Shown: positions 25,292 to 36,526, counted from the first letter of the stretch. The stretch: 54,341 nt of DNA from Prosthecobacter debontii (GCA_945905735.1 CAMDQC010000015.1:1-54341), one strand, 5' to 3'. Notes: generated by a model from the letters alone, not told the origin. Made by a program: numbers and translations.

Positions 25292-28200
25292 ACGCGGATT
25301 CGGAGGAATGTTGCGGCGTCATTACCTATTGGGACGTGCGCTCGAATCAGCTGCACGCTCCCATCGTCGGAGAAGATTTCTTCTGTCGGCAAAGCGGGCT
25401 GCCAATCGGAGTTGTCGGTGCTTTTTTGCACGAGGTAGGTTAGGTCGAGGGCGAGCAGGTTGCGGCGGTAGGTGAGTGTCAGTTCGCCGCTGCTCAGCAT
25501 CAGTGCTGGAGCGGGCTCATACGTCAGAGGCTCTTGCGCGAAGGCGTACTCGAGGAGGTTTACGATGCCGTCTCCGTCTGGGTCCGCGAGGTCGCCGGAA
25601 ATGGCGGGATCGCCAGCGCCAGCGCCGAATTTCCCTATCCGCCAATCGTCTGCGGGGAGGTCTGCGATGGTGATTGCCGCAGATGCGCCGCTCACGGCGA
25701 AGTCGTCGCTTTCGATGAGCGTGAAGGTCGCTGTCTCGCTTCCCTCGGCGAGGGTGTCGGCGAGCGGGGTGAGGAGAATCGTAAGCGCAGATTCTCCGGA
25801 GGGAATTGTGAAAGACGTTCCTGTATCCACGAAATCCAACCCCGCCTCCGCTGTGCCGCCTAGACTTGCCGTGAAGGCCAGTGCGCCTCCTATCGAGCCG
25901 CTCCGGGTGACGGTGAAAAGGCCAGTCGTGAGCCCGAGTTCGGTGGCGGTCGGGTCGGTCGCGGCGATGGAAAGAACGGGCGCATCAAGGATGTTCACGG
26001 TGGCCGTGGAGTCTGCGCCGAGCGTGTAGGCGCTAGCGGCGTTGAGCGTGACCGAGAGCGTCTCCGTGCCCTCAATGATCGCGTCTTTTACTATCGCTGC
26101 GTTTATCACGACACTTGAAAAGCCGACGGGAATGGAGAGGCCGCCATTACCGAGCGTCGCGCTCGTGTAGTCGGCCCCGATCGCAGTTCCGCCGACCGAA
26201 AATAGAACCGCCAATGTGGAGTCGCCCGAGCCAGTGCGAGTGATGGTGTAAGCTGCGACACCCCCGTTTGCCTCCGTGGTGGTGAGCGCGTTTGCGGTGA
26301 TGTTCACTTCCGGCACGCTTGTCGTGATGGTCACTTCATCGAACGTCTTTACCTGCGAGTCGTCGGCGATGAGTCGCAGCACATAGCTACCCGGCGCGCT
26401 GAACTCTGCCGTCGTCGTCGTCGCCGCTGCGTCTGCAAATATAACGGTTCCGGGCCCGCTCCGCTTTTCCCAGTGCGTCGTGAATGCGCCGTCGTCGCTC
26501 GCGCTTCCATCGAGTGCGGCAGGCTGTGGGAGGACTGTCGAGCCATCACCGCCCGCGCTCACGAACGGCGCGACGTTGCCTGTCTGTAAAATGCTCACGT
26601 TATCGAAAACGGCGGTCGTCAGCGCGCTCGTGTTATTGGATGTCACGGCGAGGCCGATGAGCATCGGCTCCGTCATACTAACCGTCCCCGCAGTGCCGAC
26701 TGCGGTCCATGCTATGCCATCCGTAGAGGTGAAGCCGGTGTAGCTACTGCCGCTGCGCACGACGCGGACCCAGCGCGGAAAGGACGGCGACCCGTTTGTG
26801 CTGCTCGTCGTCCAGCTCGCGCCATCCGTCGCGCGCGTTCGCCAAGAGCCCGACGTGCCGCCACCGCTGCCGTAGGCGGACATATACGCCCCGCGTGAGT
26901 TACCAGCGGTCGTCTGCCGGATCATCACGCCTGCTTTCGCCGAGCTGCCGCCGCCCGTCATGCTCACCACTCGTGCGCGGAAGTCGCAGTTCCCCATGAG
27001 CTGATGCTGCACGAAATAGAACGTGTCCGACGAGCCGCTGATATTTGTTCCGCCGCCAAGCACGGTGAACGTCCCATCCGTCTCCGAGTAGCTGCCAGCC
27101 GGCGTCGCAGAGGCGATGTTCGTGCCGGTCCACGTCTGGTCGGCTTGCAGGACCGTGACGTTGATGTCCGCGTTCGTCGCCAGCGCGCCATCGCTCGCGG
27201 CGAGGCGGATGACGTAAGTTCCCGCTGCGCTGAAAATGGCAGTCGTGCTCGGCTGCGCGGCGTCGCCGAAGGTCACGGTGCCTGGCCCGCTGACTTTGCT
27301 CCACGTCTTCGTGAGCGTGCCACCGACGGGCTTCCCATCGTCGGATACCGTGGCTTCCAGAATCATCCCGACGCCCGCAGGCAGCGTAACCGTGCTGATG
27401 GTCGGGCTGCTCACCGTCACCACTGGCGGTGCGTTCACATCATCGTCGAGAATCGTCACCGTCGCACTAGCCGAGCCGCTGATGAGATAGCCTGCCGCAG
27501 CGTTCAGCATGACGACGGCCGTCTCGCTGCCCTCCGGCGTGATGTCGTCCACCGGAGCTACGGTGAGCGTGAGCGATGCGCTCCCCGCAGGAATCGTGAG
27601 CGGCAGCGCAAGCGCCGCGTAATCATCCGCCGCGCTGGCCGTGCCGGAAATCGTCGCATCGAGCGTCAGGCTCGCCGCTGTGCTGCCCGTCCGCGTAATC
27701 GTAATCGTGCCGGGGTCCGCTCCATTTTCCGCAGCCGAGGCATCGCTCGCCCCGATGCTCACGGTGGGCTCGTCGTCGCCAATCGTCACCGTCGCAGCGC
27801 CCGGCGTCCCGATGGAATAACCGCCCGCAACCAACGTCACGATCACCGTTTCATTTCCCTCGCCCGTCACATCGTCGAGCACGCTCACGGGGATCGTCGT
27901 CGTCGCCGAACCCGCTGCCAGAGTGGCTGTGACGGGAATCGCGACGTAATCCGCGCCCGCCGTCGCGGTGCCGGTGATGACGAGATTCACCGTCGCCTCG
28001 CTCGCGATGGATCCCGTGCGTGTGATGGTGAAAAGCCCGTCCGTCGTCGGCTCCGACGAGCCCGCAGTCGTCGCCACGATCGTGAGCGTCATCGCATCGT
28101 TATCGGTGATGGTGAATGTATTCGTCGCATTTGCGTTGAGCACGATTCCCGTGGGATTGGAGAGCGTCAGGATGATTGTCTCATTCGCCTCTTGGTCTCC

Positions 28201-31200
28201 ATCGTCCACGATTCCGTTAGGCAGCAGCTTCGCCGTTTCGCCCGCCGCAAAGGTCAGCGTGCCCGCGACAATCGCGTGGTCTGCCGCTGTCGCCGTGCCG
28301 CCCGTTACGGCGTAATCCACCGTCACCGCGCCCGCTTGTGCGCCGCTCAGCGTCACGTAGATCGGCGCAACTCCGATAGCCTCCGAGCCCGAGCCCGTCG
28401 TGCCGGTAAAGCCGACGGTTGCAGCGGGAGCCGCGTCATCATCGGCGATGGTGAGCGTGAAGACCGTATTGCCAGCGGTGGTGCTGAGCCGTGCGTTCGT
28501 GGGGTTATCCAGATTGAGGATAATGGTCTCGTTTCCCTCCGGCAGTGTGTCGTCGGTGATGGGGATACTGATCACTTTACTCGTCTCGCCCGGCGCAAAT
28601 TCCACGACCTCGCTAAGGTAAGAGTGGTCAATCCCGCCGCCGAGTGCAGTGCCGCCATTTAGCACCGTCTGTACCGTCACCGTATTCGCAGATGCTGCGC
28701 TCAAAGTAATCGTCGCCGCCGCTGTGCCCACGGCTTCGGAGACAGTTGCCGTGTTAGGATTGTAGCGGAGCGAGAGCGTGAGTGTTTGCGCATCGTCGAG
28801 GTTGTAAGTGGCAGCCCCGATGCCCGCGCCGTAAGTCGCTTCGGGCGTGACGTTCAGCGTGATGGTCTCCGTGCCTTCGAGCAGCGAATCGTCGAGGATG
28901 GCGATGCTCACGTAGGCTCCGGTCGCGGCGGCGGAGATCGTCACGGTGCCGCTCGGCGCAGTGTAGTCTGCCCCGCTCGTGGCGGTGCCAGACATGGTGT
29001 AATTCACCGTCAGCGCCGCAGTCGTAGAGCCGGTGCGCGAGACGAAAAACAGCGCGGTGTTCCCGGTGTTTTCGGTAAAGGTGTCGTCCGTCGTGGAGAC
29101 GTTCACTTGCGGCACTTCGTCGTCTTCGAGGTTGAGCGTCGCCTGGCTATCAATCGCCAGCCCGTATGCAGCGCTGGGCGTGAGCGTGAGCGTGACGCTC
29201 TCGTAGCCTTCGCTCTCCGTGTCTTGGATGGGCGTGATGGAGATGTTGGTCGTCGTATTTTTCCCGATGCTCAAGGTGCCGGTCAGCGTCGTGTAGTCCG
29301 TCCCATTTACCGCCGCGCCGGAGAGCGTGTAGTTCACCGTGATGTTCCCGCTACCCGTGCCGTGCGTGGTGATTTTGAACGTGCCACTCGTGCCTGACTC
29401 CTTCGCCGAATTCGTCGTGCTTACGGTCACATACGGCACGTCCGCGTTATCCGTAATCGTCACCGTCGCGTCGCCCGCCGTGCCGACAGCGTAGGCGCTC
29501 GCGGCGCGGAGATAAAGACGGACGGTCTGCGCGGGCTCGCCGATCCCATCATCAATCGGCGTGATGACGACCGTGGTAAAATCGCTGCCTGCCGGGATGG
29601 TGACTTGCGCGGGAATGGTCGCGTAGTCCACGCCTTGCAGCGCGCTGCCCGTGAGCCCGAGCTGGACGAGAAGCGTCCCCGTCGTCGAGCCCGTGCGCGT
29701 GATGACGAAGATGCCGGGATCATTCCCCGCCTCCGCGGCTGCCGTATCGCTGGCCACTATCGTTACGATAGGCGTCTGTGCGTCCACGAGGCTCACAGTG
29801 CCCGCGTAGTCCGTGCTGCTTGCCGCGCGGATGTAGGGGAAGGCTGCGCTGGTGCTGATGGTGAGTGTCACCGTCTCTAGGCTCTCCGCCGCGCTGTCAG
29901 CGATGGGCGTGACGTTCACAGTCGCCTGCGTCTGGCCAGCGGGAATCGTCACCGTCGTCGGGATGCTCGTGTAGTCCGTCCCGTTCGTTGCAGTGCCGCT
30001 CAGGGCAACCGTGACGTTTAGCGCCGCCGTCGTCGTGCCGAACCGCTCGACGATGAATTGTCCCGCGTCCCCAGCTTCGCTGGCGTCGGCGTCTTGCGTG
30101 ATGAGGCGGACGAGGGGCTTCGTCGTATCATCATCCGTGATAGAAATCGTCGCCGTGCTGTTTGTGATTACGTAGCCGCTGGCCGGCAGTAGCTCAAAAG
30201 TCACATTCTCCGGCCCTTCCTGCCCGGTGTCCGCAGTCGCGGCAAAAGTCACATTTAAGTCCGCCTGCCCCGCTGCAATCGTGAGGGTGTAATACGGGTC
30301 CGAGAATCCGAAATCGGGCGTGAGCGTGAAGTCGCTCCCCTTGGTCGCGAAGCCTAGCGGGTTCGCCACGTTCACCGTGAGCGCGCTCGTCGTCGAACCC
30401 GTCCGCGAGATGCGCAGCGTGCCAGTAGCACCCTCCGCGACCGTCGGCGTGACTGCGGTGATGCTCAACCGCGCCGATTCCGTCGCGGTAAAATTTACGC
30501 CCGTCGCGCTCGGCCCGACCGTCTTCGAGACCCCCGTGAACGTGTAGCCGTAAGCTGCCGCGCCAATCGTGTACGTGCCCGCCGAGAGATTCGGGATGAC
30601 GAACGTGCCGTCACTATTCGTGAACGATCCTTTGTAGTTCGTCGAAGTCAGCCCGTTATGAACGCGCACATTCGCCATCGGCTGACCGGCTAACGTGATC
30701 GTGCCCGAAACCGAAAAGACCGTCGGCGAGCCCACGCGCACCACGAGCGTTTGCGATGCCGTGCCGCCCTTCATATCGCTCACCACGCAGCGCACCGCGT
30801 AGTCGCCCGCTGTCGTCCACGATTTCGTCGTCGTCGCGGTATTTGTCGTCGCGAAGTTTTTGTCGCCGAAATCCCACCAGTAGCTCAGCGCGTCCCCGTT
30901 GAGGTCTGCCGCCGTCGCGGTGAAAGTAACCACGGTGCTTGTAGCCACCGCGAGTTGGTCTGCACCGATCGCCAGCGTGGGTGCTTGATTCGCGGGGAAG
31001 GTGCCCACATTCACCACCACGTCGAAGCTCGTCGGCGTTGTCGCGTTTTTCGCCACCGGCGTGATGTGGACGCCTGTTTCCATATCGCTAAAAGTCCGCC
31101 CGATTACGATAGGCGAGTCCGTCTTATCATCCGGCGACCCCGGCGTCGTATCGAGCAAGTGCGAGCCGCCCTCGCTCGCGACCCACGGGCTCCAGTGTAG

Positions 31201-32901
31201 GAATACGCCGCCTGCTACCCAGAGATTGCTGCTGAAGGATTTCTGCCGCAAATCCACCCAGTAATCGCGGTCGCTATCCTTCCGCACTTTGATCGCGTAG
31301 CGCAGCGCGGGGTCTTGGCGCGGCTGGTCCATCTGGTAGATGCGATATGTCCCGCTCGACTTCGCCGTGTGGACGACGCTGTCGGGCATCCAGCCGAGCT
31401 TGTTCTTGTGGCACGCATTGAACTGCAAATCGCCCGCGCTGGCGCTGCCCATCGTATCGAAATTATCGCCGTATTCCACATGCGAGCCGCTGCCGATGAT
31501 GGACGTGCCGCTCGTGTTCCAAGAGTTCGCGTGCCACAGCCCGAAGTTGTGCCCGTATTCGTGGCACGCCACGCCGATGCCAGTGCCCGATTTCAGCCAG
31601 CAGCCTTTGCCGCCGACGTATGCCTGCCCGCCGAAGCTCCCCGGCGAGCCCGTGTAGATCACCGTATCGAAATCGAAGTTCGCGGGGTCAAATCCCGCCG
31701 CCTTCGCCGCGATGCGCGCATCCGTCAGCACCTCGTAGGCACTCCCGCTCGAATCGACATCTTTGTACCACGCCTCGGTGCGCGGAAGGATCAAAAGCGG
31801 CGTCACCGTGGTGATGAAGCTCAACTTCCCGTAGCTCGAATCCACGAACCAATCCTCCACGTCCTTCCCGAGCTGGTAGCCGTCTTTTTCGCTCACGCTC
31901 TCCTTCCGCACTTCGGGGAAAGCGATGCGCATCAGGAGGTGGGACTTGTAGCCTGTGGCCTGCGTGGCCGTCGGCAGATTCGAGGGTTTCGCCGGACCGC
32001 CGTTCGCGCCCTCTCGCGCCACGAGCATGTCGCGGTACGCATGGACGTGCCCGCCCGAGCACAGGAACTGAAACTGCCCCTCCGCCTCAATCACCGGCTG
32101 CTCTGCGGAAATTGGCGCGCTACTTTCCGGCAGCGGCGACGCGAGGCCCGAGATGGGGCAAACGTCCACCAGCGGCTTCGCGACAGCTTGCTCGCGCAGT
32201 TCTCGGCCCGCAGAAAAACCCGCGTCGTCCCGCGTCGTCACCCGCCGACGTTGTGTGAGGTTGTTCGGGTGATTCGGGATTTCCCCCGCCGCCACCACGC
32301 GCAGCGGGCTCTCATCCACCGCAAGAAAATCATCCACCGCGATCCCCACGATGCTCGCCCGCTCCGTCGTCTGCTGCGTGCTGCGCTGGCCGAAGACAAA
32401 CGCCCGATAGTTCGCGCCATCATCCGTCCGCACCTGCCGCCGGATGGCCGGCCCCACCTTCGAGCCCGCGCCCGGCAGCGCACCCAGCACCCCGAAAAAT
32501 GCCGCCTCATTTACCCGCTCCTCCAGCCGCTCCACCACCGCACGCGGCAACTGCTGCCGCACCACCGGCGACACCGCCCTCGCCAGCGCCTCACGCGGAT
32601 TATGCGCGATGAGCGCCTTCAGCTCCGTCCGCCGCGCAGAGGCGAGCGTGATCCCTTGATCCAGTAACGCCCGCCTTTCCTCCCCCTCCGCAGCGAGAAA
32701 TCGCTCCGTCCACGTCCCAAACGCATCCACCGCCGAGCTGCCCACAATCTCCGCCACGCGAACCGGGCTCGCGGGCTCCGGCGCTAATTCAATCGTCGCG
32801 ACCTGCGCAGGCGGCGTCGCCTTTTCGCCACGAGGGAAGAGCGAGACAGCAAAGATAAGACAGAGGAGGACAAAGATAGTTCGTGTACGAAACGAGTTCA
32901 C
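25282..32901 (-). CDS. giant secreted metzincin-type metalloprotease with Calx-beta, PKD and DUF1349-like domains
   Basis: An exported protein of 2539 residues. After a signal peptide (FVLLCLIFAVSLF, about 9-22) and a pro-region comes a protease domain with HEYGHNFGLWH (447-457), the HExxHxxGxxH zinc site of metzincins. A PKD-like domain and a carboxypeptidase-regulatory-like unit follow. About ten tandem Calx-beta repeats lie roughly at 807-1820 (pattern TVTITDND/ISITDDD ... GTATNGTDYT). Then come a PKD-like unit, a DUF1349-like domain, another PKD-like unit and two more Calx-beta repeats (to about 2410). The C-terminus has a Ca-binding-like DPDGDGIVNLLEYAF module typical of Verrucomicrobial surface proteins. 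The start codon is GTG at 32901. Surface proteolysis or adhesion is inferred. Confidence 0.87.
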   Translation of the reverse strand: MNSFRTRTIFVLLCLIFAVSLFPRGEKATPPAQVATIELAPEPASPVRVAEIVGSSAVDAFGTWTERFLAAEGEERRALLDQGITLASARRTELKALIAHNPREALARAVSPVVRQQLPRAVVERLEERVNEAAFFGVLGALPGAGSKVGPAIRRQVRTDDGANYRAFVFGQRSTQQTTERASIVGIAVDDFLAVDESPLRVVAAGEIPNHPNNLTQRRRVTTRDDAGFSAGRELREQAVAKPLVDVCPISGLASPLPESSAPISAEQPVIEAEGQFQFLCSGGHVHAYRDMLVAREGANGGPAKPSNLPTATQATGYKSHLLMRIAFPEVRKESVSEKDGYQLGKDVEDWFVDSSYGKLSFITTVTPLLILPRTEAWYKDVDSSGSAYEVLTDARIAAKAAGFDPANFDFDTVIYTGSPGSFGGQAYVGGKGCWLKSGTGIGVACHEYGHNFGLWHANSWNTSGTSIIGSGSHVEYGDNFDTMGSASAGDLQFNACHKNKLGWMPDSVVHTAKSSGTYRIYQMDQPRQDPALRYAIKVRKDSDRDYWVDLRQKSFSSNLWVAGGVFLHWSPWVASEGGSHLLDTTPGSPDDKTDSPIVIGRTFSDMETGVHITPVAKNATTPTSFDVVVNVGTFPANQAPTLAIGADQLAVATSTVVTFTATAADLNGDALSYWWDFGDKNFATTNTATTTKSWTTAGDYAVRCVVSDMKGGTASQTLVVRVGSPTVFSVSGTITLAGQPMANVRVHNGLTSTNYKGSFTNSDGTFVIPNLSAGTYTIGAAAYGYTFTGVSKTVGPSATGVNFTATESARLSITAVTPTVAEGATGTLRISRTGSTTSALTVNVANPLGFATKGSDFTLTPDFGFSDPYYTLTIAAGQADLNVTFAATADTGQEGPENVTFELLPASGYVITNSTATISITDDDTTKPLVRLITQDADASEAGDAGQFIVERFGTTTAALNVTVALSGTATNGTDYTSIPTTVTIPAGQTQATVNVTPIADSAAESLETVTLTISTSAAFPYIRAASSTDYAGTVSLVDAQTPIVTIVASDTAAAEAGNDPGIFVITRTGSTTGTLLVQLGLTGSALQGVDYATIPAQVTIPAGSDFTTVVITPIDDGIGEPAQTVRLYLRAASAYAVGTAGDATVTITDNADVPYVTVSTTNSAKESGTSGTFKITTHGTGSGNITVNYTLSGAAVNGTDYTTLTGTLSIGKNTTTNISITPIQDTESEGYESVTLTLTPSAAYGLAIDSQATLNLEDDEVPQVNVSTTDDTFTENTGNTALFFVSRTGSTTAALTVNYTMSGTATSGADYTAPSGTVTISAAATGAYVSIAILDDSLLEGTETITLNVTPEATYGAGIGAATYNLDDAQTLTLSLRYNPNTATVSEAVGTAAATITLSAASANTVTVQTVLNGGTALGGGIDHSYLSEVVEFAPGETSKVISIPITDDTLPEGNETIILNLDNPTNARLSTTAGNTVFTLTIADDDAAPAATVGFTGTTGSGSEAIGVAPIYVTLSGAQAGAVTVDYAVTGGTATAADHAIVAGTLTFAAGETAKLLPNGIVDDGDQEANETIILTLSNPTGIVLNANATNTFTITDNDAMTLTIVATTAGSSEPTTDGLFTITRTGSIASEATVNLVITGTATAGADYVAIPVTATLAAGSATTTIPVSVLDDVTGEGNETVIVTLVAGGYSIGTPGAATVTIGDDEPTVSIGASDASAAENGADPGTITITRTGSTAASLTLDATISGTASAADDYAALALPLTIPAGSASLTLTVAPVDDITPEGSETAVVMLNAAAGYLISGSASATVTILDDDVNAPPVVTVSSPTISTVTLPAGVGMILEATVSDDGKPVGGTLTKTWSKVSGPGTVTFGDAAQPSTTAIFSAAGTYVIRLAASDGALATNADINVTVLQADQTWTGTNIASATPAGSYSETDGTFTVLGGGTNISGSSDTFYFVQHQLMGNCDFRARVVSMTGGGSSAKAGVMIRQTTAGNSRGAYMSAYGSGGGTSGSWRTRATDGASWTTSSTNGSPSFPRWVRVVRSGSSYTGFTSTDGIAWTAVGTAGTVSMTEPMLIGLAVTSNNTSALTTAVFDNVSILQTGNVAPFVSAGGDGSTVLPQPAALDGSASDDGAFTTHWEKRSGPGTVIFADAAATTTTAEFSAPGSYVLRLIADDSQVKTFDEVTITTSVPEVNITANALTTTEANGGVAAYTITRTGSGDSTLAVLFSVGGTAIGADYTSATLGNGGLSIPVGFSSVVINAAIVKDAIIEGTETLSVTLNAASAYTLGADSTATVNILDAPVLSIAATDPTATELGLTTGLFTVTRSGSIGGALAFTASLGGTAEAGLDFVDTGTSFTIPSGESALTILLTPLADTLAEGSETATFTLIESDDFAVSGASAAITIADLPADDWRIGKFGAGAGDPAISGDLADPDGDGIVNLLEYAFAQEPLTYEPAPALMLSSGELTLTYRRNLLALDLTYLVQKSTDNSDWQPALPTEEIFSDDGSVQLIRAHVPIGNDAATFLRIRVTK

Positions 32902-32976
32902 AGTGAAGGATTTTTGGCGCGAGACGCGCCGACTCTAAAGCGAGCTCATCACGCCGTCCACAGGAGATTCCTGCCG

Positions 32977-34149
<1,173 letters not shown>

Positions 34150-35100
34150 TTACACACCGATCCACCCAAAGCCAATCCTCAGCCAAAGCGGGATGGTGAT
34201 GAGCCCGAGTGCCGTCGTCCCGAGCACGATGCGGAGCGAAAGCCCCGCATCGCCGCCGTAGAGCCGCGCGAGGACGACGGGGACCATCGCGCTGGGCATC
34301 GCGGCCTGCACGACTATCACGCGCTTCAGATCGATGGAGCACGGGAGCCAGCGTGCGGCGATGAGCATAAGCGGCGGGAGGATGAGCAGCTTCACCGCGA
34401 TGCCGGCAAAAGTCGCCGACCACTTGGCCGGCGCATCTTTTGCCCGGAGCTGATCGGCCAGCGTCGCGCCGGTAAGGAGGAGCGAGAGCGGCATCGCGGC
34501 TTGGCCGAGAAAGTGGAGCGATTCGAGCGCGAATGTCGGCATCCATTCCACAGCGCGGGCGACGCTCAGCACGAGCGAGGCGAGGATGGCGAAGAACGGG
34601 ATATTGAAAGCGCGCCGCCACGATTTTTCCCCCGCGAGCAGCCACACGCCGATGGACCAAAGCGTAAGCTCCAGCCCGATATTATGGATGAAGAGAACGC
34701 CGAGCGTGTCCTTGCTCTGCGCGGGGAAAAGGCTCTGCACCACGGGGATTGCGAGGTAGCCCCAATTCGGGATCGCCGCCGTGAACGCAAAGGTGCGAGC
34801 GGGTTGCGGGCGGTTCAAGCGCAGGAGCATCGCCACGCCAAACGCGACCGCAAACCCGACGAGCAGCGTGCCGCAGCCGACGGCGGGCGCGATGAACAGG
34901 TTGCGCGGATCGCGCAGGGCGTTGCTGTGGATCACGACGTCGGCGATGAAGCACGGGTAGAGAAAATTCACCGCCACAGAGAGCAGGCTGGAGTCTGCTT
35001 CAGGCCGCATTTTCCCCAGCATCCGCAGCCCCGCGCCGCACGCGAGGACGACGAAGACGGGCGCCACGGCGGCGAGCAGAGTGAAGTATGCGGTGTTCAA
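34150..35100 (-). CDS. AEC family transporter (second copy)
   Basis: An inner-membrane permease of about 316 residues and ten helices. Family landmarks are AAIPNWGYLAIPVVQSLF in the first half and QAAMPSAMVPVVLARLYGGD in the second. The substrate is unknown. I start at a TTG at 35100 giving NTAYFTLLAAVAPVFVVL, a normal AEC beginning. An ATG at 35223 in frame adds 41 hydrophilic residues and would overlap the divergent mini-kinase gene, so it is less likely. It is only distantly like the AEC protein at 16080-17084. Confidence 0.85.
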   Translation of the reverse strand: MNTAYFTLLAAVAPVFVVLACGAGLRMLGKMRPEADSSLLSVAVNFLYPCFIADVVIHSNALRDPRNLFIAPAVGCGTLLVGFAVAFGVAMLLRLNRPQPARTFAFTAAIPNWGYLAIPVVQSLFPAQSKDTLGVLFIHNIGLELTLWSIGVWLLAGEKSWRRAFNIPFFAILASLVLSVARAVEWMPTFALESLHFLGQAAMPLSLLLTGATLADQLRAKDAPAKWSATFAGIAVKLLILPPLMLIAARWLPCSIDLKRVIVVQAAMPSAMVPVVLARLYGGDAGLSLRIVLGTTALGLITIPLWLRIGFGWIGV

Positions 35101-35182
35101 GCACGCGAGGCTGCAACGCCACCACGACGATGAACACCGAAAAGTTTTGCCGCCCTCGCAAAGGCGCGTAGCCTCGCGCGAT

Positions 35183-35581
35183 ATGAGAGACGTGAAGGAC
35201 ACACAGCGCGCGCTGGTCCGCATCAGTTACGATGGGCGGGTCCACAAGACGTATCGCGGGGCGGACGCGAAGAAGCGATTCGACAACGAAGTGCGCGTGC
35301 TCCGTTTCCTCGAAAACAAAGGCTGCCCCTTTGTCCCGCGCTTACTGGAAGCCGATCCCGACGCGCTGCAAATCGTCACCACCAACTGCGGCGCGCGCGT
35401 GGAGCATCTCGACGACGCACGAGTGGCTGAGCTGTTCGCCGAGCTTCTTCCCTACGGCGTTCGTCACGATGATGCCTTCATGCGCAATGTGACTTACCGC
35501 ATCGCCGACGGGCGTTTTTGCCTCATTGATTTCGAGTTCGCCACCATCCTAGAACCCACACCCGATGGAGCCGCAAAGTAA
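35183..35581 (+). CDS. miniature kinase-like protein
   Basis: Only 132 residues, yet it shows the key elements of the kinase fold. A lysine follows the N-terminal strands (GRVHKTYRG), a helix-C-like Glu is in FDNEVRVLRFL, the catalytic loop HDDAFMRN has Asp and Asn five apart as in HRDxxxxN, and LIDFEFA is the metal-binding Asp with DFE in place of DFG. Most of a normal C-lobe is absent, as in small RIO/Bud32- or LPS-kinase-like proteins. The last 17 bases overlap the PP2C gene, so the two are co-translated and likely functionally paired (inference). The substrate and even the activity are unproven. The ATG at 35183 starts it 82 bases from the divergent AEC gene. Confidence 0.72.
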   Translation: MRDVKDTQRALVRISYDGRVHKTYRGADAKKRFDNEVRVLRFLENKGCPFVPRLLEADPDALQIVTTNCGARVEHLDDARVAELFAELLPYGVRHDDAFMRNVTYRIADGRFCLIDFEFATILEPTPDGAAK

Positions 35582-36368
35582 CGTCCAAGGTCTGCGCTGG
35601 CACGGTCTCTCCGACGTGGGCCGCGTGCGCAAAAACAACGAGGATTCCTTCCTCGGGCTGCGGTTCGACGCGAACGAGCTGCACCGGCTCGGCAAATACG
35701 GCGAGGCCAGCATCGCCGAGGCGGACTTCGCTTTCGCCGTCAGCGATGGGATGGGCGGCGCAAAATCCGGCGAGTTTGCCAGCCAGATCACCGTGGATAA
35801 AATCACGCGCCTTCTTCCCCGTTCGTTCACCCTCGTCGGCGCGGCGAAAAACGACGTACTTACCGAGCTCGTCCACCAAATCCACGCCGCAATTACCGCC
35901 CTCGGAAAGAGCTACGAAGAATGCGCCGGGATGGGCGCAACCCTGAGCCTGTGCTGGTTCTCGCCCGGTTGGGTCTATTTCGCACACCTTGGCGACAGCC
36001 GCATCTATTACCTCCCAGCAGCGGGTAAAATGAAACAGCTCACCGAAGACGACACCTACGTCGGCTGGCTCTACCGCAACGGCAAGCTGAACGAACGCGA
36101 AGCCCGCGAGCATCCGGGGCGGCACTCGCTCCAGAAGGCGCTCGGCGCAGGCAATCAGTTTGTCGATCCCCAGCTCGGGGTCGTCGGCTACCAGCCCGGC
36201 GACCGCTTTCTCCTCTGTAGCGACGGGGTCATCGACGGGCTTTTCGATAGCCAGCTCGAAGAACTCCTCCGAACCCCTGAATCGAACCCCGCGCAGCAAA
36301 TCGTGGCAGAAGCCTTGGCCCGATCGGGCCGGGACAACACGACGGCGCTAGTGATCGAGGTGTATTGA
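35565..36368 (+). CDS. PP2C-family Ser/Thr protein phosphatase
   Basis: A soluble metal-dependent phosphatase of 267 residues. The PPM motifs appear in order: SDVGRVRKNNEDS, AVSDGMGGAKSGEFAS, GMGATLSLCWF, HLGDSRIYYL, LCSDGVIDGL and GRDNTTALVIEVY. The Asp residues coordinating the two metals are all present. No membrane segment is visible. It begins 17 bases inside the end of the kinase-like gene, which suggests that phosphatase and kinase act on a shared target. A canonical Ser/Thr kinase is also encoded at 11666-14509. The first downstream terminator is in the repeat element at 36473-36517. Confidence 0.92.
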   Translation: MEPQSNVQGLRWHGLSDVGRVRKNNEDSFLGLRFDANELHRLGKYGEASIAEADFAFAVSDGMGGAKSGEFASQITVDKITRLLPRSFTLVGAAKNDVLTELVHQIHAAITALGKSYEECAGMGATLSLCWFSPGWVYFAHLGDSRIYYLPAAGKMKQLTEDDTYVGWLYRNGKLNEREAREHPGRHSLQKALGAGNQFVDPQLGVVGYQPGDRFLLCSDGVIDGLFDSQLEELLRTPESNPAQQIVAEALARSGRDNTTALVIEVY

Positions 36369-36380
36369 TCCCCACTCCAA

Positions 36381-36526
36381 CAGAGACGGAAAAACTTTTT
36401 TCGTAAAAAGCGAAGAAAGTTCTTGCAGATAATACGCCTACGTAGCATTCTGGACGCGTTCTGGGGGGAACAGCGGCCTTCTGGTGACTTTCGTCACCGG
36501 GGGGCCGCACTTTTTTTGCCCTGATC
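36381..36526 (+). repeat. structured repeat element, copy 1 (146 bases)
   Basis: This element recurs 330 bases downstream with only scattered changes. It can form a 5' hairpin, 36393-36403 with 36411-36421 (11 pairs, one G-U), a small GTTC/GAAC hairpin, and then a terminator. At position 36399 copy 1 has T pairing with G, while copy 2 has C pairing with G, so pairing is kept despite the change. There is no protein frame with support. It may be a non-coding RNA gene or a mobile or duplicated transcript end. Confidence 0.8.
36473..36517 (+). terminator. strong rho-independent terminator, copy 1
   Basis: A 16-pair stem (36473-36488 with 36493-36508, including three G-U pairs) around the loop TTTC is followed by seven T residues (36511-36517). 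It would end the mini-kinase/PP2C transcript. Confidence 0.85.

Noticed and set aside
27004..28662. A 552-codon plus-strand frame opposite the giant protease
   Set aside because: Composition is dominated by Arg, Ala and His, and it mirrors the Calx-beta repeats of the real gene.
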